A stretch of DNA of 64,000 bases, from positions 1,943,775-2,007,774 of the forward strand of contig NZ_GL945017.1 in NCBI RefSeq assembly GCF_000218235.1. Direction: 5' to 3'. The notes beneath the pieces are model-generated. The model was not told the DNA's origin. It ran no database searches and was given only the letters and a program-made list of their open reading frames with translations. Shown one piece after another: positions 7,767 to 17,663 of this stretch. The translations under genes were made by a program, and so were the position numbers. Position 1 is the stretch's first letter, and each line of letters opens with the position of its first letter. The DNA comes from Hallella multisaccharivorax DSM 17128 (lineage in GTDB: Bacteria > Bacteroidota > Bacteroidia > Bacteroidales > Bacteroidaceae).

Positions 7767-10352
7767 TTATAGATTATTGAGATTCACCTCTTTCTCAGTC
7801 TTCTCCTTCTTTGACTTCTGGGTATCAGCAGCCTTTTTCTTTGTCTCTGAAGACTTTCCAGCCGTCGTTGACTGGCCGTCTTCATCAGACTGTTCACCAA
7901 TAGGCTCACCATTTTCGTCAAGAATGACCTCCTGATTGCTCATCACGCGCGAACTGTCCACCCTTGTAGTGTCTCGCCTTACAACTGGCATATAGCTTTG
8001 GCAGACATACATATCTGACGTTATGCCATCATCAACGGAGGGCTTGCGGAACCGGCCATGATACTTCGCAAAGGCCGGATCATTCATAATATAATGATAG
8101 AACTGGCCCACAATAGGCAATGCCGTTCGGGCTCCCTGACCAAGCGCACCCGTCCTGAAATGAATGCTCCGGTATTCGCCCCCGACCCATGCTCCGACAA
8201 CCAGATTAGGGCTCACACCCTCAAACCACGCGTCAGAGTGGTTGTTTGAAGTACCTGTCTTTCCACCGAAATCAGTGTCATTGTGCCCACCCGCATAAGT
8301 AGCCGAGAGCAGACTCTGGCTTGTTCCGCCAGGTTCATGGGTGCCAGCCAACAGCAACTGCTGCATCAGGAAGGCGCTCTTGTAAGGTATGACCTGTTCT
8401 GCCTCAGCGTTGTCCTCGTAAACAGTCTTGCCACCCTTGTCCACAATCTTCGTGATGATCATCGGATCGTGGTGCTTACCGTTGTTGGCTACAGTGCAAT
8501 AAGCATCGGTCAGCTCCAGCAGCTGAACATCGCTGGAGCCCAACGCCAGTGACGGTGTGTCGTCAAGCGGACTCTTGATGCCCATCTTCTCGGCTGTAGC
8601 AATAATACGATTGATGCCCATCTCCTGTCCAAGCCGCACGGCTACAGAGTTGATACTCTTGGCGAAAGCACTCTTCAGGGGAATAGAATCACCGGAAAAT
8701 GAGCCGTTGGCATTCGTAGGCGTCCAGGTCACCACTTTTTTTTGAATCTTATCATAGACATCCATAGAGATGTACTCATCACGGCGCTTGTCACATGGAG
8801 TAAGTCCCTGATTCATCGCTTCCGTATAGACGAAGAGCTTGAACGTGGAACCAGGCTGCCGCTCAGCAGTCACCTTGTCGTATTTCCATGACTTAAAGTC
8901 GATGTCGCCCACCCATGCCTTCACGGCTCCAGTCTGAGGTTCCATGGCCAGCATGGCGCAGTGCATGAAAGTGACCATGTACTTGATGGAATCTTCAGAC
9001 GTCATGTCCTTGACTACAGTTCCTTTATCGTAATCGAACACCTTCACCGGATGAACCCAATCACGATAATAATAATTGACCGAGTCAGGATTGTTGGGGA
9101 ACCTGTTAAGCAGAGCCTTATAGAAAGGCTGCTTTTGAGCTATCTGGTCAATGAATCCAGGTATTTCCTGCCCATTCTCATCACGCCATGGTGCCTGCCG
9201 CAGCCAGTTCTTCGACATGTTGCGATAGATGCCCCAATGGTTGTTGAAGTTTTGCTGCACCTGCTTCATCTGCCGATGAGCAGCTTGCTCAGCGTATTTC
9301 TGCATACGCGAATCAAGTGTCGTATAAATCTTCAAGCCGTCACTGTAGAGGTCATACTTTGGGTTGCCATCATCATCCTTGAAGTTTTTCTTGAAGTAAT
9401 CGGCAATATATTCCCTAAAATAAAGTGCCTGGCCATCGTAGTTCTCTTCCACCTTGAAATGCAGCACAATCGGAAGATTCTTCAAGGAATCACAGGCCTC
9501 CCTGCTGAGATCACCATGCTGCTGCATATTGGAAAGCACCTGATTACGCCGCTTGAGACTCCTATCGGGATTGGTCTTAGGATTATACATAGAGGTGGCC
9601 TTCAACATACCCACTAAGACGGCGCAGTCTTGAGTAGACAGACTGTCGGGTGTCGTGCCGAAATAAGTACGTGCCGCCGTCTTGATGCCATAGGCATTGT
9701 TACCAAAATCTACGGTGTTGGCGTACATGGTGATGATGTCTCGCTTGTTAAAGACCGTCTCCAACTTAGTAGCGATGATCCACTCCTTGCTCTTTACAAT
9801 GAGAATCTTCAAGCCAGGAATCTTGCCTAAAAGGCCTGTAGAATACTGCGAGCGCACACGAAACATATTCTTGGCCAACTGCTGTGTGATAGTGGATGCA
9901 CCACGGCCATCATGACGCAGAAGCGCATCCTTGCCGGCAGCAAAGAGTCCTAACACGTCAACAGCCATGCCACGCGGGCGCTGATAGAAGCGCTCGTCCT
10001 CCGTGTCAATCAAAGCCTTGAAGAAAGAAGGATTGATTTCGCTGTACTTAACAGGTGTCCGGTTTTCGTTAAAGAACTTACCAATCAGTTTTCCGTCAGC
10101 ACTGTAAATCTCTGAAGCCTGATTGGATGGCGGATCAAGAATACCAGAAAAATAGCCCGGGCTCTTGCCAAACAGCCAGAGGAAATTGATGTCAACAGCA
10201 CCAAGATAAAGAAAAAAGAAGACTATAAATGACACAAACGCTACCAACGTCTTGGTGTACCATGCCTTGCCCACGTACAGACTCCTGTACCATGGCCAAA
10301 AGGCTTTCATCTTGCGCCATGCCCAATGCATGACTTTCGAAAGTTTTCTCAT
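7767..10352 (-). CDS. mrcA: Bifunctional penicillin-binding protein 1A (class A PBP)
   Basis: This 861-residue class A PBP polymerises lipid II and cross-links peptidoglycan in the periplasm. A short basic cytoplasmic tail is followed by one transmembrane anchor (about residues 33-55). The GT51 glycosyltransferase domain has the catalytic glutamate in DTEDERFYQRPRG and the second motif GASTITQQLAKNMF. The transpeptidase domain has the serine box GSTFK (about residue 500), SINS (about 565) and KTGTSNNHSD (about 697). The last 50 residues are a low-complexity Glu/Lys/Ser tail without a domain. A -7 element lies 48 bases upstream (10400-10407). The symbol follows E. coli; the domain order rather than orthology supports it. 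Confidence 0.95.
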   Translation of the reverse strand: MRKLSKVMHWAWRKMKAFWPWYRSLYVGKAWYTKTLVAFVSFIVFFFLYLGAVDINFLWLFGKSPGYFSGILDPPSNQASEIYSADGKLIGKFFNENRTPVKYSEINPSFFKALIDTEDERFYQRPRGMAVDVLGLFAAGKDALLRHDGRGASTITQQLAKNMFRVRSQYSTGLLGKIPGLKILIVKSKEWIIATKLETVFNKRDIITMYANTVDFGNNAYGIKTAARTYFGTTPDSLSTQDCAVLVGMLKATSMYNPKTNPDRSLKRRNQVLSNMQQHGDLSREACDSLKNLPIVLHFKVEENYDGQALYFREYIADYFKKNFKDDDGNPKYDLYSDGLKIYTTLDSRMQKYAEQAAHRQMKQVQQNFNNHWGIYRNMSKNWLRQAPWRDENGQEIPGFIDQIAQKQPFYKALLNRFPNNPDSVNYYYRDWVHPVKVFDYDKGTVVKDMTSEDSIKYMVTFMHCAMLAMEPQTGAVKAWVGDIDFKSWKYDKVTAERQPGSTFKLFVYTEAMNQGLTPCDKRRDEYISMDVYDKIQKKVVTWTPTNANGSFSGDSIPLKSAFAKSINSVAVRLGQEMGINRIIATAEKMGIKSPLDDTPSLALGSSDVQLLELTDAYCTVANNGKHHDPMIITKIVDKGGKTVYEDNAEAEQVIPYKSAFLMQQLLLAGTHEPGGTSQSLLSATYAGGHNDTDFGGKTGTSNNHSDAWFEGVSPNLVVGAWVGGEYRSIHFRTGALGQGARTALPIVGQFYHYIMNDPAFAKYHGRFRKPSVDDGITSDMYVCQSYMPVVRRDTTRVDSSRVMSNQEVILDENGEPIGEQSDEDGQSTTAGKSSETKKKAADTQKSKKEKTEKEVNLNNL

Positions 10353-10399
10353 AGAATACTCTTGCCAGTTTCCAAGAGGAGACTGATGTGTTTATTCTG

Positions 10400-10407
10400 C
10401 AAAGATA
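10400..10407 (-). promoter_or_regulatory. -7 element upstream of the PBP gene
   Basis: TATCTTTG on the minus strand matches TAnnTTTG. No clear TTTG is seen 19-20 bases further up, so this is a partial promoter match. The 410-base gap up to lpxA otherwise holds AT-rich sequence, a 22-bp repeat array and a hairpin. Confidence 0.45.
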
Positions 10408-10543
10408 CTTATTATTGAATAAACTCCATGATGAAAGACATGATTTTATATTTTGTTAAATAAGGAATTTTCAAATATCGTAATGCGATGATTCAAATAT
10501 CAGCAAAATCTGTCTGTAAAGATGTCGTAAACGCATTAAAATG

Positions 10544-10675
10544 TTATCGCGTTGCCTTTACACTGTAATCGCATTGCCTTTACACTGTAATCGCATTGCC
10601 TTTACACTGTAATCGCATTGCCTTTACACTGTAAAGGCAATGCGTCTACGCCGTAATGGCAATGCCATTCAACCG
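10544..10675. repeat. 22-bp tandem array with an orientation switch
   Basis: Six abutting 22-base units. Units 1-4 (10544-10631) read TAATCGCATTGCC then TTTACACTG, with small changes in unit 1. Units 5-6 (10632-10675) carry the reverse-complement type (TAAAGGCAATGCG...). The switch creates a perfect palindrome with 15-bp arms (10614-10628 and 10630-10644) around a single C. Units recur at 19683, 32711 and 59233. Confidence 0.92.
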
Positions 10676-10676
10676 C

Positions 10677-10708
10677 AAAGGGGACGCGTCTCTCGACGCA
10701 TCCCCTTT
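10677..10708 (-). terminator. Stem-loop behind lpxA
   Basis: A 14-bp stem with one C/T difference (AAAGGGGACGCGTC / GACGCATCCCCTTT) and a 4-base loop, which reads GAGA (GNRA type) on the minus strand. It lies 56 bases after the lpxA stop and probably ends the efflux-lpxA transcript; the T-run is short. Confidence 0.5.
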
Positions 10709-10763
10709 CGTCGTTATTGTGGAAGATAAGTTCTTCCTCCTGAATATAATCAATAAAAATGTA

Positions 10764-11540
10764 CTATTTAGTAATGATTCCGCACTTGGTGGTCTGCAGG
10801 AAGCGGATAATCTTCTGGATTTCCTTCCCATCAGGCACCTGCTGCTGGATCTGCAATGTGGCGTCAAAGGTGCTGTTCTTTCCATGGAACAACAGCCGAT
10901 AGGCGTTGGCCACATGCTTCTGCACCTTCTCATCGATGTGCCAGGTCGACATCATCGTGTTGTTGGGTCCCGTATATTCAATGGGATTGCCGCCGGCGAT
11001 GGCGTAGGGAGGCACGTCGTTCGAGAAGCGCGTGCCGGCCTGAAGCATGGCAAGGTCGCCCACACGCGTGCCGGAATTCTCAATCACTGAAGAGCTGAAA
11101 ATCACGCCACTGCCGATCTCGCAATCTCCGGCTATCTTAGTGCCATAGCCAAATACGTTGTTGTCGCCGATCACCGTGTCATGCGAGATGTGCGAACTCT
11201 CCATAAGAAAGTTGTCATTGCCGATGATGGTCTTTCCGCCTTCATGTGTGCCTCTGTTGATAACCACGTTCTCACGGATCGTATTGTTGTCGCCAATGAC
11301 GACCTCACTGCACTCACCCCGGAAGTCGAAGTCCTGAGGTATTGCACCAATCACCGTGCCCTGGTGCACCTTATTGCCCTTACCCATCGTCGTACCATTG
11401 AGAATACTGACAAAGGGAAAGATAACGCAGTTGTCGCCAATCTCCACATAGTCCTCAATGAACACGAAAGGAAATATCCTTACGTTGTCGCCGATCTTCG
11501 CCTTAGGCGATACCACGGCCTTGTCGCTAATTTGATTCAT
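10764..11540 (-). CDS. lpxA: Acyl-ACP--UDP-N-acetylglucosamine O-acyltransferase LpxA
   Basis: LpxA transfers a hydroxyacyl chain from ACP to UDP-GlcNAc, the first step of lipid A synthesis. The 258-residue protein is made of left-handed beta-helix hexapeptide repeats (for example VVSPKAKIGDNVRIFPF), carries the catalytic histidine in SSHISHDTVIGDN, and has the helical C-terminal domain with NAYRLLFHG. The start at 11540 (MNQISDKAVV) matches the family; an upstream in-frame start would add 23 unconserved residues. In Bacteroidales lpxA normally follows lpxD and the lpxC-fabZ fusion. Here it instead sits about 100 bases downstream of an RND efflux operon on the same strand, so it could be a second copy. 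UDP-GlcNAc specificity is inferred from the family. Confidence 0.87.
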   Translation of the reverse strand: MNQISDKAVVSPKAKIGDNVRIFPFVFIEDYVEIGDNCVIFPFVSILNGTTMGKGNKVHQGTVIGAIPQDFDFRGECSEVVIGDNNTIRENVVINRGTHEGGKTIIGNDNFLMESSHISHDTVIGDNNVFGYGTKIAGDCEIGSGVIFSSSVIENSGTRVGDLAMLQAGTRFSNDVPPYAIAGGNPIEYTGPNNTMMSTWHIDEKVQKHVANAYRLLFHGKNSTFDATLQIQQQVPDGKEIQKIIRFLQTTKCGIITK

Positions 11541-11643
11541 AGTCGTTTCTTTTGGGTGTAAGGTGATGACCGTAAAGTGTTTATGTCGCGCGATGGACGG
11601 CCACGCCATTCATCAACATCCTTCATGCATCACCCGACAACTG

Positions 11644-13035
11644 TTATTTTGCTCCTCCACCTAATGCATAATACAGATTGACCACAGCTTGCATCTTTGA
11701 AAAGTCATCCTGTACCTGGCTGAGCTGGGAGTTGAGCAGATTGCTCTCTGCCGTAATGACCTCCAGATAAGTAGATCCGGCGCTGGCCATCAGGCTGCGT
11801 GTGTCTTCCACATTCTGTGTCAGCACCTTGATACGCTGGGCCTCCAGCTTGCTCTTTGCATCAGAAGCATTGTAAAGCACAAGCGCATTGCTGACCTCTG
11901 AACCTGCTGAGAGCACACTGTTCTGCCAAGTGTTGTAAGCCTGCTTGTACCGGGCTTCCGCCACCCGCAGGCCCGCCGTGAGCTGTCCCTTCATAAAGAT
12001 GGGCTGTGTCAACGCACCGACAGCTGAAAGCAAAAACTTTCCAGGATTGACGATACCCATGCCGCCGCTGTTGGTAAATGCACCTGAGGCACTGATAGTC
12101 AGTGAGGGATAGAAGCGCACACGGGCTGCCTCTACATTGTAGAAGCAGTTGGCCAGCGCCATCTCATTAGCATGGACATCAGCGCGATTGGCCAGCAATT
12201 GAATGCCGACACCCGTTGAAAAGCTCGCCGGAAGGCTCTGAACGTCAAGCGATGAGCGGGGAATGCTTTGGACCTGCTGACCCGCCAAGAGCGACAAACT
12301 GTTCTCTGTCTCGCGAATTTGCCGCTTCAAATCTTCCTTCTGCGTCTGCACAGAGAGGTAGTTGCTCTCTGCACTCTGCACGGCTGTCGACCGTACTCCT
12401 CTCACAGCTTGTTGCTGGACTTTCATGATTTCCCAAGTATCCTTTGTCAACTTCTCCATGTCGTTGACAATCTGGAGTTGCTTGTCAAGCATGAGCAGGG
12501 TGTAGTACATATTCGCGACATTGGCGATAAGCTTCGTCTGCACAGCCACCTGATAGTCTTTAGCCTGCAACATGCTTACCTGAGAAGCACGCTTGGCAGC
12601 CGTCAGATTACCAAAAAGATTGGCATCCCAGCTGGCATTGATCGGCAAGGAATAAGTCTTCGTAGCCTTCATCCCATCCCATGAGGCTATGGTGCCTTGT
12701 GGAGAGAAAGTAAAACCAGGCAGGAACGACAGCTTGGCTGCCTTCAACTGTGCCTCCGCCATCTCCACATTCAGAGCAGCATTGAGCAGGTCTGGATTGT
12801 TGGCCAGTGTCTTCTCTATGAGCTGTTGAAGCTGCGGGTCGGTAAAGACCGAGCGCCAAGGCAGATTGGCAAACGAAGTGGTGTCGGTGACCGCAAGCGT
12901 GTCGTTGTCGTTGACAGCGTCGCGCACGAGACCAGAGGTCTTCACCTGTGGTCGCTCATATTTGCCGTAGAGGCTCTTGCAGCCCGTGAGCGTCACGGCT
13001 GCAAGGCCTATGATAAGGAATTTGTATCTTTTCAT
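11644..13035 (-). CDS. RND efflux outer-membrane factor (TolC/OprM/NodT family lipoprotein)
   Basis: This is the outer-membrane channel of a tripartite drug or solvent pump. The lipobox LTGC at about residue 18 follows a typical signal (MKRYKFLIIGLAAVTLTGC), so the mature protein is a lipoprotein. The remainder is two repeats of the OEP family: coiled-coil helices around LNAALNVEMAEAQLKAAKL and strand segments around FYPSLTISASGAFTNSG. The ATG at 13035 begins 5 bases after the pump gene stop, so translation is likely coupled; a TTG at 13044 is an unlikely alternative start. It is the third gene of the adaptor-pump-channel operon. Confidence 0.94.
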   Translation of the reverse strand: MKRYKFLIIGLAAVTLTGCKSLYGKYERPQVKTSGLVRDAVNDNDTLAVTDTTSFANLPWRSVFTDPQLQQLIEKTLANNPDLLNAALNVEMAEAQLKAAKLSFLPGFTFSPQGTIASWDGMKATKTYSLPINASWDANLFGNLTAAKRASQVSMLQAKDYQVAVQTKLIANVANMYYTLLMLDKQLQIVNDMEKLTKDTWEIMKVQQQAVRGVRSTAVQSAESNYLSVQTQKEDLKRQIRETENSLSLLAGQQVQSIPRSSLDVQSLPASFSTGVGIQLLANRADVHANEMALANCFYNVEAARVRFYPSLTISASGAFTNSGGMGIVNPGKFLLSAVGALTQPIFMKGQLTAGLRVAEARYKQAYNTWQNSVLSAGSEVSNALVLYNASDAKSKLEAQRIKVLTQNVEDTRSLMASAGSTYLEVITAESNLLNSQLSQVQDDFSKMQAVVNLYYALGGGAK

Positions 13036-13040
13036 GGTTC

Positions 13041-16000
13041 TCAATCCTTTTTGTCTAAATACTGGTCATGCCATGTTGAGGTGAGCGCGTTCTGACTGTC
13101 TGGCTTCATCTCCGCTCCCACTTCAGCGCCCACATGAGCATACTGGCGGAGCTCGGCCTCGACTTCCTTGTTGCTCTCGTCCTCAAACTTCATCGGCTTC
13201 ACTTTCTCCTGCAGCCACTGGAAGATACAGAAGAGGGCTGGCACAACAAACACCTGAACGAGTGTACCGATGAACATACCTCCCACAGCAGCGGCGCCGA
13301 GTGTCTGGTTACCATTCTTACCCACGCCCGAAGCAAACATCAATGGAAGCAAACCGATCACCATGGCAAGCGATGTCATGAGGATAGGACGCAGACGGGC
13401 TGCGGCACCGAGGATGGCGGAATAGCGGATGGCCATGCCTGTCTCACGGCGTTCAAGGGCGAACTGCACTATCAGGATCGCATTCTTAGACAACAGACCG
13501 ATCAACATGATCAGAGAGATCTGCATGTAGATATCGTTGGCGTGGCCAAAGATATTGGTAAAAAGATAAGCGCCTGCAAGGCCGAAGGGTACGGAGAGCA
13601 ACACGGCCAGAGGCAGTATGTAACTCTCATACTGCGCACTCAGAATGAGGTAGACGAAGATGAAACAGAGCACAAAGATCAGCGTTGTCGAGTTGCTCGA
13701 CTCAGCCTCGGAACGACTCAGACCCGAGTATTCGTAACCATATCCCTGTGGCAGCACGTCGGTAGACACCTCTTTGATAGCCTGCATCACCTGACCATTA
13801 GAATAGCCCTGATTCGGCGTGACACTCACATTGATAGAAGTGAACAGATTGAAACGTCCGATGTTAGAGGGGCCAAACACTTTGTGCAGCTTCACGAACT
13901 CACTCACCGGAGACATCTCACCCGATGATGTACGCACATAGATGCGGCTCAGCCCGTCGGGACGCATGCGGCTTTCCACATCGCCCTGGATCATCACACG
14001 GAAGAGTTTTCCATAAGCATTGAAGTTGGAGGCATAAAGACCACCGTAATAACCTTGCATCACGGCAAGAACGGCAGCCGGCGAAATGCCTGCCTGCTTG
14101 GTCTTGGCAACATCAACGTCCACCATGTACTGTGGGTAACTTGGGTTGTACGACGTCATGGCCTGCTGAACCTCCGGTCGTTTATTCAGTTCGCCAAGGA
14201 ATTGCCGCGTGATATTGTAGAACTTGTTCAGGTCACCACCTGTCTTATCCTGCATAGTCAGTGTGACACCGTTCTGGACAGAGAAGCCAGGGATCATAGG
14301 CGGGCCGAAAGCAAGGATCTGAGCGTCCTTAATACTTGCCGTCTGCTTGTAGATCATGCCGAGAACAGAGTTTTGCTCATAAGGGTTAACGAGCAAAGCC
14401 ATTGGGTCTTTCTCCTTAATGGCACGCTCAATACGTGTAAAGAAACCACCTGAACGCTCTTCGAACGGCTTCAGTTTGATAATGAACGTAGCCTGATCAG
14501 AGCCTTGTCCTGCGATGAAGTTATAGCCAATAATGGCATTACGGTGCAGGATAGCAGGGTTACTGGCAAGCATTTTATCGACCTCATCAACAATTTTCTG
14601 TGTGCGTACCTGTGACGTACCCGGCTTTGCCGACACAGTTACGAAGATTGTACCTGTATCCTCATCGGGCACCAGACCTGTCTTGGTGAACTTCATTCCC
14701 ACCACCAGCAAGGCGATACCAGCCACAACAAGTGCAGCAGTAATGATGCGATGGTCGATAATGCGCTCCACACCTTTCTTATATTTGTTCACCGTTTTGT
14801 CGAATACACGGTTGAATCCGGCGTGAAAACGGGCGATAAACGACTTGTTGGCTTCGTGCTCCTCAGCCTTGTGCGGCTTAAGGAACATGGCACACAATGC
14901 CGGTGAGAGCGTCAAGGCGTTCAGAGCCGAGATAATAATGCTCACAGCCATCGTCACACCAAACTCGCGATAGAAGGTCCCTGAAGTGCCGCCGATGAAG
15001 CTCACAGGAATGAACACGGCGGCCATAACCAGCGTAATGGAGATGATGGCACTCGAAATCTCATTCATAGCATCAATAGCGGCGGTCATTGCGTTATCGT
15101 AGCCTGCATCAAGCTTGGCGTGGACAGCCTCAACTACGACAATAGCATCGTCCACCACAATAGCAATAGCAAGCAGCAACGCCGACAATGTCAGCAAGTT
15201 GATGGAGAAACCAAAGATCAAGAGGAAGAAGAATGTACCAATCAACGCAACAGGCACGGCAATCATAGGAATAAGCGTCGAGCGGAAATCCTGCAGGAAG
15301 ATGTATACCACTATAAACACGAGGATCAGCGTAATGAACAGCGTCGTAATCACCTCAGAGATAGAAGCAAAGAGGAAGTCGGTCACATTGTACATCATGA
15401 CGACTTTCAGCCCCGGCGGCATACTCTTCTGGGCCTCGTTCAGCGCAGCCTTCACGTCGGTAGCAATCTGCGTGGCGTTGGAGCCTGCAATCTGCTGCAC
15501 CATACCTATACATGCCGGCTGACCGTCGTTGCGCAGATGGACATTATACATCAACGAGCCAAGCTCTATCTTCGCCACATCTTTCAAATGCAGAGTCTGA
15601 CCCGTGGTTTTGCTTTGTATGACGATGTTCTCATACTCCACCGGCTTAGATAAGCGACCCTTATAGCGCAACGTATATTCGTAGGCCATGTTGGAATTTT
15701 CGCCGAATTTACCCGGCGCGGCCTCGATGTTCTGCTCGGCCAGCACTCCGATAATATCGGAAGGGATGAGGCCGTACTGCTTCATCTTGTCCGGCTGAAG
15801 CCAAATACGCATCGAGTAGCTGGCTGTTGACGGGCTCTGCACATCACCCACGCCGTTGATACGCTTAATAAGCGGCACGATGTTGATGTTGTTGTAGTTG
15901 GTGACGAATTGGTCGTCATAGCGGCCGTCATCAGACGTGATGGCATACATGATGACACTTGAGGTCTGGCGCTTAGTTACAGTCACACCTACCTTTGTCA

Positions 16001-16367
16001 CCTCAGCCGGCAGCAGAGCCTGTGCCTGTTGCACACGGTTCTGCACGTTCACGGCGGCCATATCAGCATTGGCGCCTTGCTTGAAGTAGACGGTAATCAT
16101 CGCCATACCATCATTGGTGGCCTGAGAGGTCATGTAGGTCATATTCTCCACACCGTTGATGCTCTCTTCCAAAGGCACTACAACTGACTTCATCACCGTC
16201 TGGGCATCGGCTCCCTGATAGGAGGTTGAGACCATAATGGTAGGCGGTGCTATATCCGGATACCGCTCGATAGGCAGCGAAGCCAAACCGATGAAGCCCA
16301 ACAGCACAAGCACGATGGAGATCACGGTCGACAGTACCGGTCGTTGAATAAATCTTGTAAAAGTCAT
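13041..16367 (-). CDS. RND efflux transporter, hydrophobe/amphiphile (AcrB/MexF) type
   Basis: The 1108-residue inner-membrane pump exports hydrophobic compounds using the proton gradient. Twelve transmembrane segments frame two large periplasmic loops. The proton-relay aspartate pair is in AIAIVVDDAIVVVEAV, and the second half-repeat lysine region lies in IGLLSKNAILIVQFALERRE. The N-terminus (RFIQRPVLSTVISIVLVLLG) is typical of the HAE1 subgroup, and the length exceeds AcrB by a hydrophilic C-terminal tail of about 60 residues. The adaptor gene lies 93 bases upstream; a 6-bp hairpin (16411-16426) lies in that gap. The substrate cannot be told from the sequence. Confidence 0.97.
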   Translation of the reverse strand: MTFTRFIQRPVLSTVISIVLVLLGFIGLASLPIERYPDIAPPTIMVSTSYQGADAQTVMKSVVVPLEESINGVENMTYMTSQATNDGMAMITVYFKQGANADMAAVNVQNRVQQAQALLPAEVTKVGVTVTKRQTSSVIMYAITSDDGRYDDQFVTNYNNINIVPLIKRINGVGDVQSPSTASYSMRIWLQPDKMKQYGLIPSDIIGVLAEQNIEAAPGKFGENSNMAYEYTLRYKGRLSKPVEYENIVIQSKTTGQTLHLKDVAKIELGSLMYNVHLRNDGQPACIGMVQQIAGSNATQIATDVKAALNEAQKSMPPGLKVVMMYNVTDFLFASISEVITTLFITLILVFIVVYIFLQDFRSTLIPMIAVPVALIGTFFFLLIFGFSINLLTLSALLLAIAIVVDDAIVVVEAVHAKLDAGYDNAMTAAIDAMNEISSAIISITLVMAAVFIPVSFIGGTSGTFYREFGVTMAVSIIISALNALTLSPALCAMFLKPHKAEEHEANKSFIARFHAGFNRVFDKTVNKYKKGVERIIDHRIITAALVVAGIALLVVGMKFTKTGLVPDEDTGTIFVTVSAKPGTSQVRTQKIVDEVDKMLASNPAILHRNAIIGYNFIAGQGSDQATFIIKLKPFEERSGGFFTRIERAIKEKDPMALLVNPYEQNSVLGMIYKQTASIKDAQILAFGPPMIPGFSVQNGVTLTMQDKTGGDLNKFYNITRQFLGELNKRPEVQQAMTSYNPSYPQYMVDVDVAKTKQAGISPAAVLAVMQGYYGGLYASNFNAYGKLFRVMIQGDVESRMRPDGLSRIYVRTSSGEMSPVSEFVKLHKVFGPSNIGRFNLFTSINVSVTPNQGYSNGQVMQAIKEVSTDVLPQGYGYEYSGLSRSEAESSNSTTLIFVLCFIFVYLILSAQYESYILPLAVLLSVPFGLAGAYLFTNIFGHANDIYMQISLIMLIGLLSKNAILIVQFALERRETGMAIRYSAILGAAARLRPILMTSLAMVIGLLPLMFASGVGKNGNQTLGAAAVGGMFIGTLVQVFVVPALFCIFQWLQEKVKPMKFEDESNKEVEAELRQYAHVGAEVGAEMKPDSQNALTSTWHDQYLDKKD

Positions 16368-16460
16368 TATGAAATCCTAATTAAGAATTATTGTTTTGCG
16401 TTGCGGTTGCGGGTGACTGTTCACCCTGCCAACTGCGGGCGGCGGCGGGGCCGCTACGCA

Positions 16461-17663
16461 CTACTTGCTCTTCATTGCGTTGACGAAGCCTTTGGCCGAT
16501 GACTGCTGTGCTCCGAGCTTTTCAGCCTTGTCAATCTTCTGCTGGTACTGCTCCTCCGTGAGGGGTTTTATCTGCTCTCCATCGGTAAGCTTAGTGATGC
16601 CTTTGCTCACGTAGCGGTCGCCGACATGAAGACCTGCCGTAACAATGTAGTTGATTCCATCGTCCTGAGGATTGACCTTGATCTCCGTATATTTCACCTT
16701 ATTATTACTTCCCACAAGATAGACAAATATCTTATCCTGCACCTGCACCGTGGCCTCTTGCGGGATAATGATAGCACTATTGCTCACATGCGGCACGACA
16801 ATCTGACCGGCACCACCGCTCTTCAACAGACGTTGAGGATTGGAGAAGTGAGCAATCAGTGTATAAGCACCGGTGGAGGCATCGATTACGCCGCTCATCT
16901 TCACCACTCTGCCAGGCTGATTGTAAATGGTACCGTCGGCAAGCTGCAGCTTTACCATCGGCATCTCTTTCAGCACGCCGGCTACACTGCCTGCCGTCTT
17001 CGACATGCTGAGAATGTCGGGCTCACTCATAGAGAAGAATACTTCCACTGTGCTGATGTCAGACACAGTGGTCAAAGTATTCTGCGCGCTTACGAGTGCG
17101 CCTTTCTTAAAAGGCAGACTGCCCACCACGCCGGCCGAGGGGGCACGCACGACGCACCACGACAACGTCTCAGAAGCCGAAGCAAGAGCAGCCTGTGCCT
17201 GCGCCACCTGTGCCTGCGCGGTGGAATAGCTGTTTTGAGCCGTCTCCAACTCATACTGACCAATGATGTGCTGATCGAAGAGTTTCTTATTATTAAGATA
17301 GGTGAGACGCGCCGTATTGGCTTGTGCGCGGGCGGTGTTCAAGGCTGCGCGGGCCTGGCTCACCTGAGCACGATAGGTCTCACTGTCGATGGTGAACATC
17401 GGCTGACCTGCACTCACCGTCTGACCTTCGTGAACATAAACGTTGGTGATGAAGCCCGAAATCTTCGGATGAACATCTACATCCTGAATACCCTTAATGG
17501 TAGCCGGGTATGTGGTCTGCATATCTGCACTCGAAACCCCTGCCGTACGCACGGCGAACTCATTGTCCTGAAGGCTGGCAAGACCACCGCCGCTCTTCTT
17601 CCCACAAGAGACAAGGGTTAATGCAGCCACCAAGGCCACAAACAAACAACTCTTGATTTTCAT
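16461..17663 (-). CDS. RND efflux periplasmic adaptor lipoprotein (AcrA/MexE type)
   Basis: This membrane-fusion protein bridges the RND pump and the outer-membrane channel. A signal with lipobox LVSC (about residue 20) anchors it by a lipid to the inner membrane. The halves of the lipoyl-like domain flank a helical hairpin (FTIDSETYRAQVSQARAALN onward; repeated Ala/Gln heptads to LASASETL), followed by beta-barrel and membrane-proximal domains (NPQRLLKSGGAGQIVVPHV). Four hundred residues is normal. It is the first gene of the operon. A -7 element TAACTTTG lies about 115 bases upstream on the same strand (17777-17784). No regulator gene of TetR or AraC type is adjacent. Confidence 0.95.
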   Translation of the reverse strand: MKIKSCLFVALVAALTLVSCGKKSGGGLASLQDNEFAVRTAGVSSADMQTTYPATIKGIQDVDVHPKISGFITNVYVHEGQTVSAGQPMFTIDSETYRAQVSQARAALNTARAQANTARLTYLNNKKLFDQHIIGQYELETAQNSYSTAQAQVAQAQAALASASETLSWCVVRAPSAGVVGSLPFKKGALVSAQNTLTTVSDISTVEVFFSMSEPDILSMSKTAGSVAGVLKEMPMVKLQLADGTIYNQPGRVVKMSGVIDASTGAYTLIAHFSNPQRLLKSGGAGQIVVPHVSNSAIIIPQEATVQVQDKIFVYLVGSNNKVKYTEIKVNPQDDGINYIVTAGLHVGDRYVSKGITKLTDGEQIKPLTEEQYQQKIDKAEKLGAQQSSAKGFVNAMKSK

